From assembly GCA_007844125.1 (NCBI GenBank), contig CM017556.1, forward strand, positions 72,226,193 through 72,290,192: a stretch of DNA of 64,000 nucleotides, in the 5' to 3' direction. Below, in pieces: positions 48,385 to 62,639 of the stretch. The stretch comes from Sinonovacula constricta. Lineage: Eukaryota; Mollusca; Bivalvia; Cardiida; Solecurtidae. Position 1 is the first letter of the stretch, and every line of letters starts with the position of its first letter. The translations under genes and the position numbers were made by a program. Under the pieces are notes generated by a model. It was not told where the DNA came from, did no database searches, and worked only from the letters and a program-made list of their open reading frames with translations.

Positions 48385-51300
48385 CCACCTGTATCTTGCA
48401 GCTACAACATTCACATGTAACATACTCTCACGCCAAACCCCTCAAGAGTAGCATACGCCCATGCCACACTGTTCACATGTAACATACTCCCATGCCACAC
48501 TGTTTACATGTAACATACTCCCATGCCACACCGTTTACATGTAACATACTCCCATGCCACACCGTTTACCTGTAACATACTCCCATGTCACACCGTTTAC
48601 CTGTAACATACTCTCACGCCAAACCCCTCATGAGTAGCATACGCCCATGCCACACTGTTCACATGTAACATACTCCCATGTCACACCGTTTACCTGTAAC
48701 ATACTCTCACGCCAAACCCCTCATGAGTAGCATACGCCCATGCCACACTGTTCACATGTAACATACTCCCATGCCACACTGTTTACATGTAACATACTCC
48801 CATGCCACACCGTTTACATGTAACATACTCCCATGCCACACCGTTTACCTGTAACATACTCCCATGTCACACCGTTTACCTGTAACATACTCCCATGTCA
48901 AACCGTTTACCTGTAAAATACTCCCATGTCACACCGTTTACCTGTAACATACTCCCATGTCACACCGTTTACCTGTAACATACTCCCATGTCACACCGTT
49001 TACCTGTAACATACTCCCATGTCACACCGTTTACCTGTAACATACTCTCACGCCAAACCCCTCATGAGTAGCATACGCCCATGCCACACTGTTCACATGT
49101 AACATACTCCCATGTCACACCGTTTACCTGTAACATACTCTCACGCCAAACCCCTCATGAGTAGCATACGCCCATGCCACACTGTTCACATGTAACATAC
49201 TCCCATGCCACACTGTTTACATGTAACATACTCCCATGCCACACCGTTTACATGTAACATACTCCCATGCCACACCGTCTACCTGTAACATACTCCCATG
49301 TCACACCGTTTACCTGTAACATACTCCCATGTCAAACCGTTTACCTGTAAAATACTCCCATGTCACACCGTTTACCTGTAACATACTCCCATGTCACACC
49401 GTTTACCTGTAACATACTCCCATGTCACACCGTTTACCTGTAACATACTCCCATGTCACACCGTTTACCTGTAACATACTACCATGTCATACCGTTTACC
49501 TGTAACATACTCCCATGTTACACCGTTTACCTGTAACATACTCCCATGTCACACCGTTTACCTGTAACATACTAACATGCCACACCGTTTACCTGTAACA
49601 TACTACCATGTCACACCGTTTACCTGTAGCATACTCCCATGTTACACCGTTTACCTGTAACATACTCCCATGCCACACGGTTCACCTTTAACATACTCCT
49701 ATGCCACACCGTTTACCTGTAACATACTCCCATGTCACACCGTCCACCTGTAACATACTCCCATGCCACACCGTTCACCTGTAACATACTCCCATGTCAA
49801 GCCGTTCACCTGTAACATACTCCCATGTCACACCGTTCACCTGTAACATACTCCCATGCCACACCGTTCTCCCGTAACATACTACCATGTCACACCGTTT
49901 ACCTGTAACATACTCCCATGTCACACGGTTCACCTGTAACATACTCCCATGCCACACCGTCCACCTGTAACATACTCCCATGCCACACCGTTCACCTGTA
50001 ACATACTCTCATGTCACACCGTTCACCTGTAACATACTCCCATATCACACCGTTCACCTGTAACATACTCCCATGCCACACCGTTCACCTGTAACATACT
50101 CTCATGTCACACCGTTCACCTGTAACATACTCCCATGTCACACCGTTCACCCGTAACATACTCCCATGCCATACCATTTACCTGTAACATACTCCCATGC
50201 CACACCATTCACCTGTAACATACTTCCATGCCACACCGTTCACCTGTAACATATTCCCATGTCACACCGTTTACCTGTAACATACTCCCATGTCACACCG
50301 TTTACCTGTAACATACTCCCATGTCACACCGTTTACCTGTAACATACTCCCATGTCACACCGTTTACCTGTAACATACTACCATGTCATACCGTTTACCT
50401 GTAACATACTCCCATGTTACACCGTTTACCTGTAACATACTCCCATGTCACACTGTTTACCTGTAACATACTAACATGCCACACCGTTTACCTGTAACAT
50501 ACTACCATGTCACACCGTTTACCTGTAGCATACTCCCATGTTACACCGTTTACCTGTAACATACTCCCATGCCACACGGTTCACCTTTAACATACTCCTA
50601 TGCCACACCGTTTACCTGTAACATACTCCCATGTCACACCGACCACCTGTAACATACTCCCATGCCACGCCGTTCACCTGTAACATACTCCCATGTCACA
50701 CCGTTCACCTGTAACATACTCCCATGCCACACCGTTCTCCCGTAACATACTACCATGTCACACCGTTTACCTGTAACATACTCCCATGTCACACGGTTCA
50801 CCTGTAACATACTCCCATGCCACACCGTCCACCTGTAACATACTCCCATGCCACACCGTTCACCTGTAACATACTCTCATGTCACACCGTTCACCTGTAA
50901 CATACTCCCATGTCACACAGTTCACCTGTAACATACTCCCATGCCACACCGTTCACCTGTAACATACTCTCATGTCACACCGTTCACCTGTAACATACTC
51001 CCATGTCACACCGTTCACCTGTAACATACTCCCATGCCATACCATTTACCTGTAACATACTCCCATGCCACACCATTCACCTGTAACATACTTCCATGCC
51101 ACACCGTTCACCTGTAACATACTCCCATGCCACACCATTTACCTGTAACATACTCCCATGCCACACCATTTACCTGTAACATACTACCATGTCACACCGT
51201 TTACCTGTAACATACTCCCATGTCAAACCGTTTACCTGTAAAATACTCCCATGCCACACCGTTCACCTGTAACATACTCCCATGTCACACCGTTCACCTG

Positions 51301-54300
51301 TAACATACTCCCATGCCATACCATTCACCTGTAACATACTCCCATGCCACACCGTTCACCTGTAACATACTTCCATGCCATACCGTTCACCTGTAACATA
51401 CTCCCATGCCACACCGTTCACCTGTAGGATACTCCCATGCCATACCATTCACTTGTAACATACTTCCATGCCACACCGTTCACCTGTAACATACTACCAT
51501 GTCACACCGTTTACCTGTAACATACTCCCATGCCACACCGTTCACCTGTAACATACTCCCATGCCACACCGTTCACCTGTAACATACTCCCATGCCACAC
51601 CGTTTACCTGTAACATACTCCCATGCCACACCGTTTACCTGTAACATACTTCCATGCCACACCGTTCACCTGTAACATACTCCCATGCCACACCGTTCAC
51701 CTGTAACATACTTCCATGCCACACCGTTCACCTGTAGGATACTCCCATGACACACCGTTCACCTGTAACATACTCCCATGCCACACCATTCACCTGTAAC
51801 ATACTCCCATGACACACCGTTCACCTGTAACATACTCCCATGCCACACCGTTCACCTGTAGGATACTCCCATGCCACACCGTTCACCTGTAACATACGCC
51901 CATGCCACACCGTTCACCTGTAACATACTCCCATGCCACACCGTTCACCTGTAACATACTCCCATGCCACACCGTTCACCTGTAACATACTCCCATGCTA
52001 CACCGTTCACCTGTAACATACTTCCATGCCACACCGTTCACCTGTAACATACTCCCATGCCACACCGTCCACCTGTAACATACGCCCATGCCATACCGTT
52101 CACATGTTACATACTCCCATGCCACACCGTTCACCTGTAACATACTCCCATGCCACACCGTTTACCTGTAACATACTCCCATGCCACACCATTCACCTGT
52201 AACATACTCCCATGCCACACCGTTTACCTATAACATACTCCCATGCCACACCGTTTACCTGTAACATACTCCCATGCCACACAATTTACATGTAACATAG
52301 TCCCATGCCACACCATTCACCTGTAACATACTTCCATGCCACACCATTCACCTGCAACACACTCCTATGCCACACCGTTCACCTGTAACATACTTCCATG
52401 CCACGACGTTCACCTGTAACATACTCCCATGCCACGCCATTTACCTGTAACATACTCCCATGCCACACCGTTCACCTGTAACATACTCCCATGCCACACC
52501 GTCCACCTGTAACATACTCCCATGCCACACCGTTCACCTGTAACATACTTCCATGCCACACCGTCCACCTGTAACATACTCCCATGCCACACCGTTCACC
52601 TGTAACATACTCCCATGCCACACCGTCCACCTGTAACATACTCCCATGCCACACCGTTCACCTGTAACATACTTCCATGCCACACCGTCCACCTGTAACA
52701 TACTCCCATGCCACACCGTTCACCTGTAACATACTTCCATGCCACGACGTTCACCTGTAACATACTCCCATGCCACGCCATTTACCTGTAACATACTCCC
52801 ATTCCACACCGTTCACCTGTAACATACTCCCATGCCACACCGTCCACCTGTAACATACTCCCATGCCACACCGTTCACCTGTAACATACTTCCATGCCAC
52901 ACCGTCCACCTGTAACATACTCCCATGCCACACCGTTCTCCCGTAACATACTACCATGTCACACCGTTTACCTGTAACATACTCCCATGTCACACGGTTC
53001 ACCTGTAACATACTCCCATGCCACACCGTCCACCTGTAACATACTCCCATGCCACACCGTTCACCTGTAACATACTCTCATGTCACACCGTCCACCTATA
53101 ACATACTCCCATGCCACACCGTTCACCTGTAACATACTCCCATGTCACACCGTTCACCTGTAACATACTCCCATGCCATACCATTTACCTGTAACATACT
53201 CCCATGCCACACAATTCACCTGTAACATACTCCCATGCCACACCGTTCACCTGTAACATACTCCCAGGCCACACCGTTCACCTGTAACATACTCCCATGC
53301 CACACCATTTACCTGTAACATACTCCCATGTCACACCGTTCACCTGTAACATACTTCCATGCCACACCGTTCACCTGTAACATACTCCCATGCCAAACCA
53401 TTTACCTGTAACATATTCCCATGCCACACCATTCACCTGTAACATACTTCCATGCCACACCGTTCACCTGTAACATACTCCCATGCCACACCGTTCACCT
53501 GTAACATACTCCCATGCACATACTCCCATGCCACACCGTTTACCTGTAACATACTCCCATGCCACACCGTTTACCTGTAACATACTTCCATGCCACACCG
53601 TTCACCTGTAACATACTCCCATGCCACACCGTTCACCTGTAACATACTCCCATGCCACACCGTTTACCTGTAACATACTTCCATGCCACACCGTCCACCT
53701 GTAACATACTCCCATGCCACACCGTCCACCTGTAACATACTCCCATGCCACACCGTCCACCTGTAACATACTTCCATGCCACACCGTTCACCTGTAACAT
53801 ACTCCCATGCCACACCGTCCACCTGTAACATACTCCCATGCCACACCGTTCACCTGTAACATACTCCCATGCCACACCGTTCACCTGTAACATACTCCCA
53901 TGCCACACCGTTCACCTGTAACATACTCCCATGCCACACCGTCCACCTGTAACATACTCTCATGCCACACCATTCACCTGTAACATACTTCCATGCCACA
54001 CCGTTCACCTGTAACATACTTCCATGCCACACCATTCACATGCAACACTCCCATGCCACACCGTTCACCTGTAACATACTTTCATGCCACGACGTTCACC
54101 TGTAACAAGCTCCCATGCCACGCCATTTACCTGTAACATACTCCCATGCCACACCGTTCACCTGTAACATACTCCCATGCCATACCATTCACCTGTAACA
54201 TACTCCCATGCCACACCATTTACCTGTAACATACTCCCATGCCACACCATTCACCTGTAACATACTCCCATGCCACACCGTCCACCTGTAACATACTCCC

Positions 54301-56265
54301 ATGCCACACCGTCCACCTGTAACATACTCCCTTGCCACACCGTTCACCTGTAACATACTCCCATGCCACACCGTCCACCTGTAACATACACCCATGCCAC
54401 ACCGTCCACCTGTAACATACTCCCTTGCCACACCGTTCACCTGTAACATACTCCCATGCCACACCGTTCACCTGTAACATACTTCCATGCCACACCGTCC
54501 ACCTGTAACATACTCCCATGCCACACCGTCCACCTGTAACATACTCCCATGCCACACCATTTACCTGTAACATACTCCCATGCCACACCATTCACCTGTA
54601 ATATACTCCCATGCCACACCGTTCACCTGTAACATACTCCCATGCCACACCGTTCACCTGTAACATACTTCCATGCCACACCGTCCACCTGTAACATACT
54701 TCCATGCCACACCGTCCACCTGTAACATACTCCCTTGCCACACCGTTCACCTGTAACATACTTCCATGCCACACCGTCCACCTGTAACATACTCCCATGC
54801 CACGCCATTTACCTGTAACATACTCCCATGCCACACCGTTCACCTGTAACATACTCCTATGCCACACCGTCCACCTGTAACATACTTCCACGCCACACCG
54901 TCCACCTGTAACATACTCCCATGCCACGCCATTCATCTGTAACATACTCCCATGCCACACCGTTCACCTGTAACATACTCCCATGCCACACCGTCCACCT
55001 GTAACATACTCCCATGCCACACCGTCCACCTGTAACATACTCCCATGCCACACCGTTCACCGGTAACATACTCCCATGCCACACCGTTTACCTGTAACAT
55101 ACTTCCATGCCACACCGTTCACCTGTAACATATTCCCATGCCACATCATTCACCTGTAACATATTCCCATGCCACACCATTCACCTGTAACATACTCCCA
55201 TGCCACACCGTTCACCTGTAACATATTCCCATGCCACACCGTTCACCTGTAACATATTCCCATGCCACACCATTCACCTGTAACATACTCCCATGCCACA
55301 CCGTTTACCTGTAACATACTTCCATGCCACACCGTTCACCTGTAACATATTCCCATGCCACACCATTCACCTGTAACATATTCCCATGCCACACCGTCCA
55401 CCTGTAACATACTCCCATGCCACACCGTTCACCTGTAACATACTCCCATGCCACACCGTTCACATGTAACATACTCCCATGCCACACCGTTTACCTGTAA
55501 CATACGCCCATGCCATACCGTTCACATGTAACATACTCCCATGCCACACCGTTCACCTGTAACATACTCCCATGCCACACCGTTCACCTGTAACATACTC
55601 CCATGCCACACCGTTCACCTGTAACATACTCTCATGCCACACCGTTCACCTGTAACATACTCCCATGCCACACCGTTCACATGTAACATACTCCCATGCC
55701 ACACCGTTTACCTGAAACATACTTCTATGTCACACCGTTCACCTGTAACATACTTCAATGTCACACCGTTCACCTGTAACATACTCCCATGCCACACCGT
55801 TCACCTGTAACATACTTCTATGCCACACCGTTTACCTGTAACATACTTCCATGTCACACCGTTCACCTGTAACATACTACCATGTCACACCATTCAGCTG
55901 TAACATACTCCCTTGCCACACCGTTCACCTGTAACATACTCCCATGCCACACCGTTCACCTGAAACATACTTCCATGTCACACCGTTCACCTGTAACAAA
56001 TTTTCATGTCAGACGGTTCATCTGTAACAAACTTCCATGTCACACCGTTCACCTGTAACATACTCCCATGCCACACCGTTCACCTGTAACATACTTCAAT
56101 GTCACACCGTCCACCTGTAACAAACTCCCATGCCACACCGTTCACCTGTAACATACTCCCATGCCACACCATTCAGCTGTAACATACTCCCATGCCACAC
56201 CGTTCACCTGTAACATACTCCCATGCCACACCGTTCACCTGTTACATACTCCCATGCCACACCGT
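48385..56265. repeat. 31-bp satellite array, 7.9 kb
   Basis: Unit of 31 bp, core CACCTGTAACATACTCCCAT and GCCACACCGTT, about 250 copies. A rarer unit with CTCTCACGCCAAACCCCTCA marks repeats near 48425, 48610, 48706, 49045 and 49139. Larger blocks recur, such as 49640-50160 and 50500-51020 (offset about 859 bp). 31 is not a multiple of three, so the 60-120-codon minus-strand frames only show that stops are rare in the unit. Confidence 0.97.
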
Positions 56266-56301
56266 CAACATACGGCGTGGCATGGGAGTATGTTACAGGT
56301 G
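56236..56301. repeat. Hairpin junction between two satellites
   Basis: The last 31-bp unit (56236-56265) is followed after a 6-base loop (CAACAT) by its own inverted copy (56272-56301, ACGGCGTGGCATGGGAGTAT...). 28 of 30 positions pair. The 30-bp array of similar sequence starts immediately after. Confidence 0.93.
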
Positions 56302-59300
56302 TTCCCATATGTAACTCAGTCACATGCTACACTCTCATGTAACACAGTCACCTGCTACACACCCGCATGTAACACAGTCACCTGCTACACACCTGCATGT
56401 AACACAGTCACCTGCTACACGCCCGCATGTAACACAGTCACCTGCTACCACCCGCATGTAACACAGTCACCTGCTACACACTCGCATGTAACACAGTCAC
56501 CTGCTACACACCCGCATGTAACACAGTCACCTGCTACACACCCGCATGTAACACTGTCACCTGCTACACACCCGCATGTAACATAGTCACCCGTTACACA
56601 CCCGCATGTAACACAGTCACCTGCTACACACCCGCATGTAACATTGTCACCTGCTACACACTCGCATGTAACACAGTCACCTGCTACACACCCCCATGTA
56701 ACACAGTCACGTGCTACACATCCGCATGTAACATTGTCACCTGCTACACACTCGCATGTAACATAGTCACCTGCTACACACTCGCATGTAACATTGTCAC
56801 CCGTTACACACTCGCATGTAACACAATCACCTGCTACTCACTCGCATGTAACACAGTCACCTGCTACACACCTGCATTTAACATAGTCACCTACTACACA
56901 CCCGCATGTAACATTGTCACCTGCTATAAACTCGCATGTAACATAGTCACCTGCTACACACTCGCATGTAACACAGTCACCTGCTACACACCCGCATGTA
57001 ACATAGTCACCTGCTACACACTCGCATGTAACATAGTCACCTGCTACACACCCGCATGTAACATAGTCACCCGTTACACACGCGCATGTAACATTTTCAC
57101 CTGCTACACACCCGCATGTAACATAGTCACCTGCTACACACCCGCATGTAACACAGTCACCTGCTACACACCCGCATGTAACATTGTCACCTGCTACACA
57201 CTCGCATGTAACATAGTCACCTGCTACACACTAGCATGTAACATTGTCACCCGTTACACACTCGCATGTAACACAATCACCTGCTACTCACTCGCATGTA
57301 ACACAGTCACCTGCTACACACTCGCATGTAACATTGTCACCTGCTACACACCCGCATGTAACATAGTCACCTGCTACACACCCGCATGTATCATTGTCAC
57401 CTGCTACACACCCGCATGTAACACAGTCACCTGCTACACACTCGCATGTAACACAGTCACCTGCTACACACTCGCATGTAACACAGTCACCTGCTACACA
57501 TTCGCATGTAACACAGTCACCTGCTACACACACGCATGTAACATTGTTACCTGCTACACACTCGCATGTAACATAGTCACCCGTTACACACTCGCATGTA
57601 ACACAGTCACCTACTACACACTCGCATGTAACACAGTCACCTGCTACACACCCGCATGTAACATAGTCACCCGTTACACACTCGCATGTAACACAGTCAC
57701 CTGCTACACACCCGCATGTAACATAGTCACCTGCTACACACCCGTATGTAACACAGTCACCTGCTACACACCCGCATGTAACATAGTCACCCGTTTCACA
57801 CCCGCATGTAACACAGTCACCTGCTACACACCCGCATGTAACATTCTCACCTGCTACAAACTCGCATGTAACATTGTCACCTGCTACACACTCGCATGTA
57901 ACATAGTCACCTGCTACACACCCGCATGTCACATAGTCACCCGTTACACACCTGCATGTAACATAGTCACCTGCTACACAGCCGCATGTAACATTGCCAC
58001 CTGCTACACACTCGCATGTAACATAGTCACCCGTTACACACTCGCATGTAACATAGTCACATGCTACACACCCGCATGTAACATTGTCACCTGCTACACA
58101 CACCCATGTAACATTGTCACCTGCTACACACCCGCATGTAACATTGACACCTGCTACACACCCGCAGGTAACACAGTCACCTGCTACACACCCGCATGTA
58201 ACATTGTCACCTGCTACACACCCGCATGTAACATAGTCACCTGCTACACATCCGCATGTAACACAGTCACCTGCTACACACCCGCGTGTAACATTGTCAG
58301 CTGCTACACACTCGCATGTAACATAGTCACCTGCTACACACCCGCATGTAACATTGTCACCTGCTACACACCCGCATGTAACATTGTCAGCTGCTACACA
58401 CTCGCATGTAACATAGTCACCTGCTACACACCCGCATGTAACATAGTCACCTGCTACACACCCGCATGTAACATTGTCACCTGCTACACACCCGCATGTA
58501 ACATTGACACCTGCTACACACCCGCAGGTAACACAGTCACCTGCTACACACCCGCATGTAACATTGTCACCTGCTACACACCCGCATGTAACATAGTCAC
58601 CTGCTACACATCCGCATGTAACACAGTCACCTGCTACACACCCGCGTGTAACATTGTCAGCTGCTACACACTCGCATGTAACATAGTCACCTGCTACACA
58701 CCCGCATGTAACATTGTCACCTGCTACACACCCGCATGTAACATTGTCAGCTGCTACACACTCGCATGTAACATAGTCACCTGCTACACACCCGCATGTA
58801 ACATAGTCACCTGCTACACACCCGCATGTAACATAGTCACCTGCTACACACTCGCATGTATCACAGTCACCTGCTACACACCCGCATGTCACATAGTCAC
58901 CCGCTACACATCCGCATGTCACATAGTCACCCGCTACACATCCGCATGTAACATTGTCACCTGCTACACACCCGCATGTAACATAGTCACCTGCTACACA
59001 CCCGCATGTAACATAGTCACCTGCTACACATCCGCATGTAACATTGTCACCTGCTACACATTCGCATGTAACATTGTCACCTGCTACACACCCGCATGTT
59101 ACATAGTCACCTGCTACACACCCGCATGTAACATTGTCACCTGCTACACACCCGCATGTAACATAGTCACCTGCTACACATCCGCATGTAACATTGTCAC
59201 CTGCTACACACCCTTATGTCACATAGTCACCCGCTACACATCCGCATGTAACATTGTCACCTGCTACACACCCGCATGTAACATAGTCACCTGCTACACA

Positions 59301-59640
59301 CCCGCATGTAACATAGTCACCTGCTACACACCCGTATGTAACATTGTCACCTGCTACACACCCGCATGTAACATTGTCACCTGCAACACACCCGCATGTA
59401 ACATAGTCACCTGCTACACACCCGCATGTAACATAGTCACCTGCTACACACCCGCATGTAACATAGTCACCTGCTACACATTCGCATGTAACACAGTCAC
59501 CTGCTACACACCCGCATGTAACATTGTCACCTGCTACACATTCGCATGTAACATTGTCACCTGCTACACACCCGCATGTTACATAGTCACCTGCTACACA
59601 CCCGCATGTAACATAGTCACCTTCTTCAAATCCACATGTA
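56302..59640. repeat. 30-bp satellite array, 3.3 kb
   Basis: About 111 units of 30 bp, core GCATGTAACATAGTCACCTG and CTACACACCC. A 360-bp (12-unit) block at 58110-58469 is repeated at 58470-58829 with its rare variants (GACACC, CGCAGGTAA, GTCAGCTG). The period keeps a minus-strand frame open for 544 codons (CVAGD-VTCG pattern), judged an artefact. Confidence 0.97.
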
Positions 59641-59879
59641 GCATAGTCGACCGCTCGTTTGTAACATAGTTACCTGTCATAGACTCCCGATGTAACAAAA
59701 TTACCTGGTGCTCACTCGCTGTTGCATAGTCAAGAAAAATGCTATATTCATGTGCATAGTTTGGTTTAACACATTGTGCATTATTTGATATTGTGACCTG
59801 AACAAAAACAACACTGCAAAAGGAGTGTTCCATTGCTTTTTCAGACATACGTGGATATTTTACGAAAGGTTTTAGTTTT

Positions 59880-60818
59880 GAAAGTCGTGTCCGACAGCTT
59901 GTGCATAAGCTTTGTTGTTTCTTTAAAGGTCCCGCGATATGCCGTTTATTGATGTCATTTATCTCTATTAAAAGTGAACATGACAACCCACTCGTCACTA
60001 CAAACACCTCTAAGGGTGCGTTTTATCATAAATCTTTAGATCGTTTTTTTTTCTCTTAAGGATGGTTTTCCTTCTTAAAATCGTTTCATTAATATTTCGG
60101 AAATCGCTCTCAGAGCGAAATCGCTCTTAAATCTTAAGAGTGCTGTTGATCGATTTGCTTCCAATCGCACTGATGACAGTTTGTCGAAACGAAAGCCAAA
60201 GTCACAATTTTCATACAAACAAAAATAAGCTTATTTATGAAGTTTTCGTGTGATTTTAAGCTAAAAGTAGCAAAGTTAAAGTGTCATGCAAAAGTACAGA
60301 TATGTAGCTAAATACATAATGCAGATATTGTGGATTGAAATCCTTGAATTAAACAATTCTTACTTAAGATGAATACGGGCCTAGGAGTGATCGTAAGACC
60401 GAAATTTAAGAATGTTATTCAATCGATATTAAGATGTATGATTGAACGCATCCTTATTGTTTTCCATCCGAGCCACGCTGCACTATTTGCTTCTTTTAAA
60501 CGGCGACAACCAAAGTAAGTTATTTTTTAAATAGAGAAAACCATGTGACCATTTACCTTTGAGATTGCATGATATTATCATTTGGATTATCCGCTTTGAC
60601 GTCGATGTCTATTTTAAGCAGAAATCCCCCATCGTGCTTATATATAGAATTTATTTCACGATTCGTACTCTCCAACAATTGAGCTTGTGTTCAAAATCAT
60701 TTTACTTAGACTAAAATAAGAGTTTATGAACATATTATGCCCAAATTTTAGACTAAATATGGGTAAGATAGATTCTGTTACAAGCATTTGCTATATGCAA
60801 ACTGCCGGATACCAAGTT
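59880..60818 (+). mobile_element. MITE family 1, copy K, split by a nested element
   Basis: Left half 59880-60012 (GTGTCCGACAGCTTG, CCCGCGATATGCCGTTTATTG, CTCGTCACTACAAACAC) and right half from 60457 (TTTTCCATCCGAGCCACGCTGCA) to CTGCCGGATACCAAGTT form one element once 60013-60454 is removed. The restored length is close to the other copies. Confidence 0.7.
60013..60454. mobile_element. MITE family 2 (TA-flanked), nested in copy K
   Basis: 442 bp between two TA dinucleotides (60011-60012, 60455-60456). The ends are imperfect inverted repeats: AGGGTGCGTTTTATCATAAA on the left, and on the complementary strand of the right end AGGATGCGTTCAATCATACA. Internal short inverted repeats around GAGCGAAATCGCTC and CTTAAATCTTAAGAG. 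A TA duplication fits a Tc1/mariner-type non-autonomous element. No coding capacity. Confidence 0.65.
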
Positions 60819-60931
60819 TAATAAACAAGTTGTCTGAAGCATAGTTTAAACAATATGCAAATTATCTTTATCGAGCAAAAGTAAATAAGTTTGCATTAAA
60901 CCACAAACCCAAGAGCTAGTGTCTGCTTTTA

Positions 60932-61480
60932 AAGGTGGTATCCGACCGTTTGAACCAGGGACGGATCCAGGTTTTGGTGGGGTGGGGTATGAATCAAGTT
61001 ATATATATATATTTGTCTATTGACTGCTTAGGTCGAAGTTAGGGTGTCCTCTACTGTGCACATATACACCATAACTTCGACCTAAGCAGTCAACAGACAA
61101 AATTTAATTTAAAGGCTTAGTATTTTAAGCATTCATGTATGTGCTTTCGCCACTCTTATTCTTTTTTATCTGGTTGGTGGGGGTGCATCCCCATCCCGCC
61201 CCATGGATCCATCCCTGGTTTGAACACATGTCCTTTCTACCATGTAATCAAATAAATTATCATACCTGATAAATTAGTGTACCTGAAAAGATCCTGCGAA
61301 ATATGTTTATTGGTGCCCTACATCTATGTGAAAAGTAAAATTACGACACACCACTTGTCTTTAGAAAAAAATGTATTCCCTATCTGAGCCACTCTGCAAG
61401 GTTAGCTATTTTTGAACTTAGAAAACCACGTTACCACTTTTTTTGTTGTTGTTGAGATCACGATCAATAATGGAATAAAC
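60932..61480 (+). mobile_element. MITE family 1, copy J, interrupted by a hAT-type MITE
   Basis: Starts AAGGTGGTATCCGACCGTTTG after TTAA, is broken at 60956-61217 by a hAT-type element, then continues with CCTGCGAAATATGTTTATTGG, CCCTATCTGAGCCACTCTGC and TTAGCTATTTTTGAACTTAG. The right end is lost where a second hAT-type copy begins at 61481. Confidence 0.72.
60956..61217 (-). mobile_element. hAT-type MITE (262 bp) with 8-bp target-site duplication
   Basis: Inverted ends CAGGGACGGATCC and GGATCCATCCCTG, flanked on both sides by the identical 8-mer GTTTGAAC (60948-60955 and 61218-61225). CAGGG ends and 8-bp duplications are hallmarks of the hAT superfamily. An internal foldback (TTGACTGCTTAGGTCGAAGT and its complement) lies at about 61020-61100. 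Non-coding. Confidence 0.85.
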
Positions 61481-61735
61481 CAGGGATGGACCCGGGGTTT
61501 GGGGGTCTACCCCCACCCCCACCCCCACCCCTCGCCCCACTAAGCCGGTAGAAGAATAGAGTTGTGAGAACACATACATGTAAGCTTTAAAAATACTAAG
61601 CTTTTAAAGTAAATTTTGTCTGTTGAAAGGTCGAAGTTATGGTCCCTTACTGTGTATACATATCTAGTATTTACTGCGATAAAGTTGAATGGATCTTGAT
61701 TTATACCCCCAGCCTCCACCACACCCCTAACCCCT
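61481..61735 (+). mobile_element. hAT-type MITE, second copy
   Basis: Begins CAGGGATGGACCCGGGGTTT inside copy J. It shares AACACATACATG.AAGCTTT, ACTAAGC.TTTAAAGTAAAT and TTTACTGCGATAAAGTTGAA with the copy at 45162. The terminal C-rich region is expanded (CCCCCACCCCCACCC) and the right inverted end is not recognisable. One arm of the internal foldback has been lost. Confidence 0.6.
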
Positions 61736-62639
61736 TAAACTAAAACTACTTATAAATATTCGAACTGCACGTGCGGTAAAAGTCATCATGTGTATGTTTC
61801 AGTCATAAACAATATTCCGTGCTGATCGTGTGGTTCTCTGTTTCATCTACATACACCTACCTCAAACTGTGACCAAGACGCTTTATCATGTAAACACTGC
61901 CCCTCGGATACTCCACATTATTGAAAGAAAATGTCAAGCAATAAATAAATACCTATAAAAAAGAGCAGCAAAATTTCATTTATAATTTATTACGAACTGA
62001 TTTATATATACTTGACATACGTTATAAAGTGATGTGGTCTCAGTTTTGCGTAGCACTCAGAACATACCGGCTAATTTAAGTTTAGTTCTTCGTTACTATT
62101 TCATTTATCAATATATTTTGTTGTTTATACAAAGACCTTTGGGCCTTCGTTGAAATACCGTAGCTTCCATTGGCTGTTTTGAAATGTACCGTAACTTGAA
62201 GAAGAGAGACAACTCTTCGTGACATATCGATTTTCAAGGGAATTAACTGCGACACGTGAGCAATGGCGCAGGTACGCATTTCGCACCTGCCAGGTGACTC
62301 ATTAATGTCGTAAAATATACTATTTTACTACAAAATTGGTAATTGCTAAACTCCTCTTGTCTTACTACAATTCACCAATTAATATATTGGTATATTTTGT
62401 TAAAACGTTGTATCATTCTAAATGTAAACAAAGGACGCAAATCAACCCGGGTCACATAATTAGGGGCTCTCAAAGGGGAATCTCGATTAGTCACAGGTGA
62501 CATCACAACTTTGTTATTTTTCCTTTTTTATTTAATTAATATTAGAATTTCTAAGATATGTTCACTAAATGTATGTAATATACGTGCCATGAAAAGTGGA
62601 TTAATTTTATTTTATGACCACAGCTGGACCTAGCGTAAC
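61736..62639. other. Intergenic spacer upstream of gene 2
   Basis: AT-rich unique DNA; no element or exon recognised. May hold distal regulatory sites of gene 2. Confidence 0.5.

Noticed and set aside
57288..58922. 544-codon minus-strand open frame of 10-residue Cys-rich repeats
   Set aside because: The 30-bp unit is a multiple of three and lacks stops. There is no start context, splice site or unique flank, and the frame breaks at both ends inside the array.
59594..60007. 137-codon minus-strand frame
   Set aside because: It spans the edge of the 30-bp satellite and the left part of MITE copy K; composite non-coding sequence.
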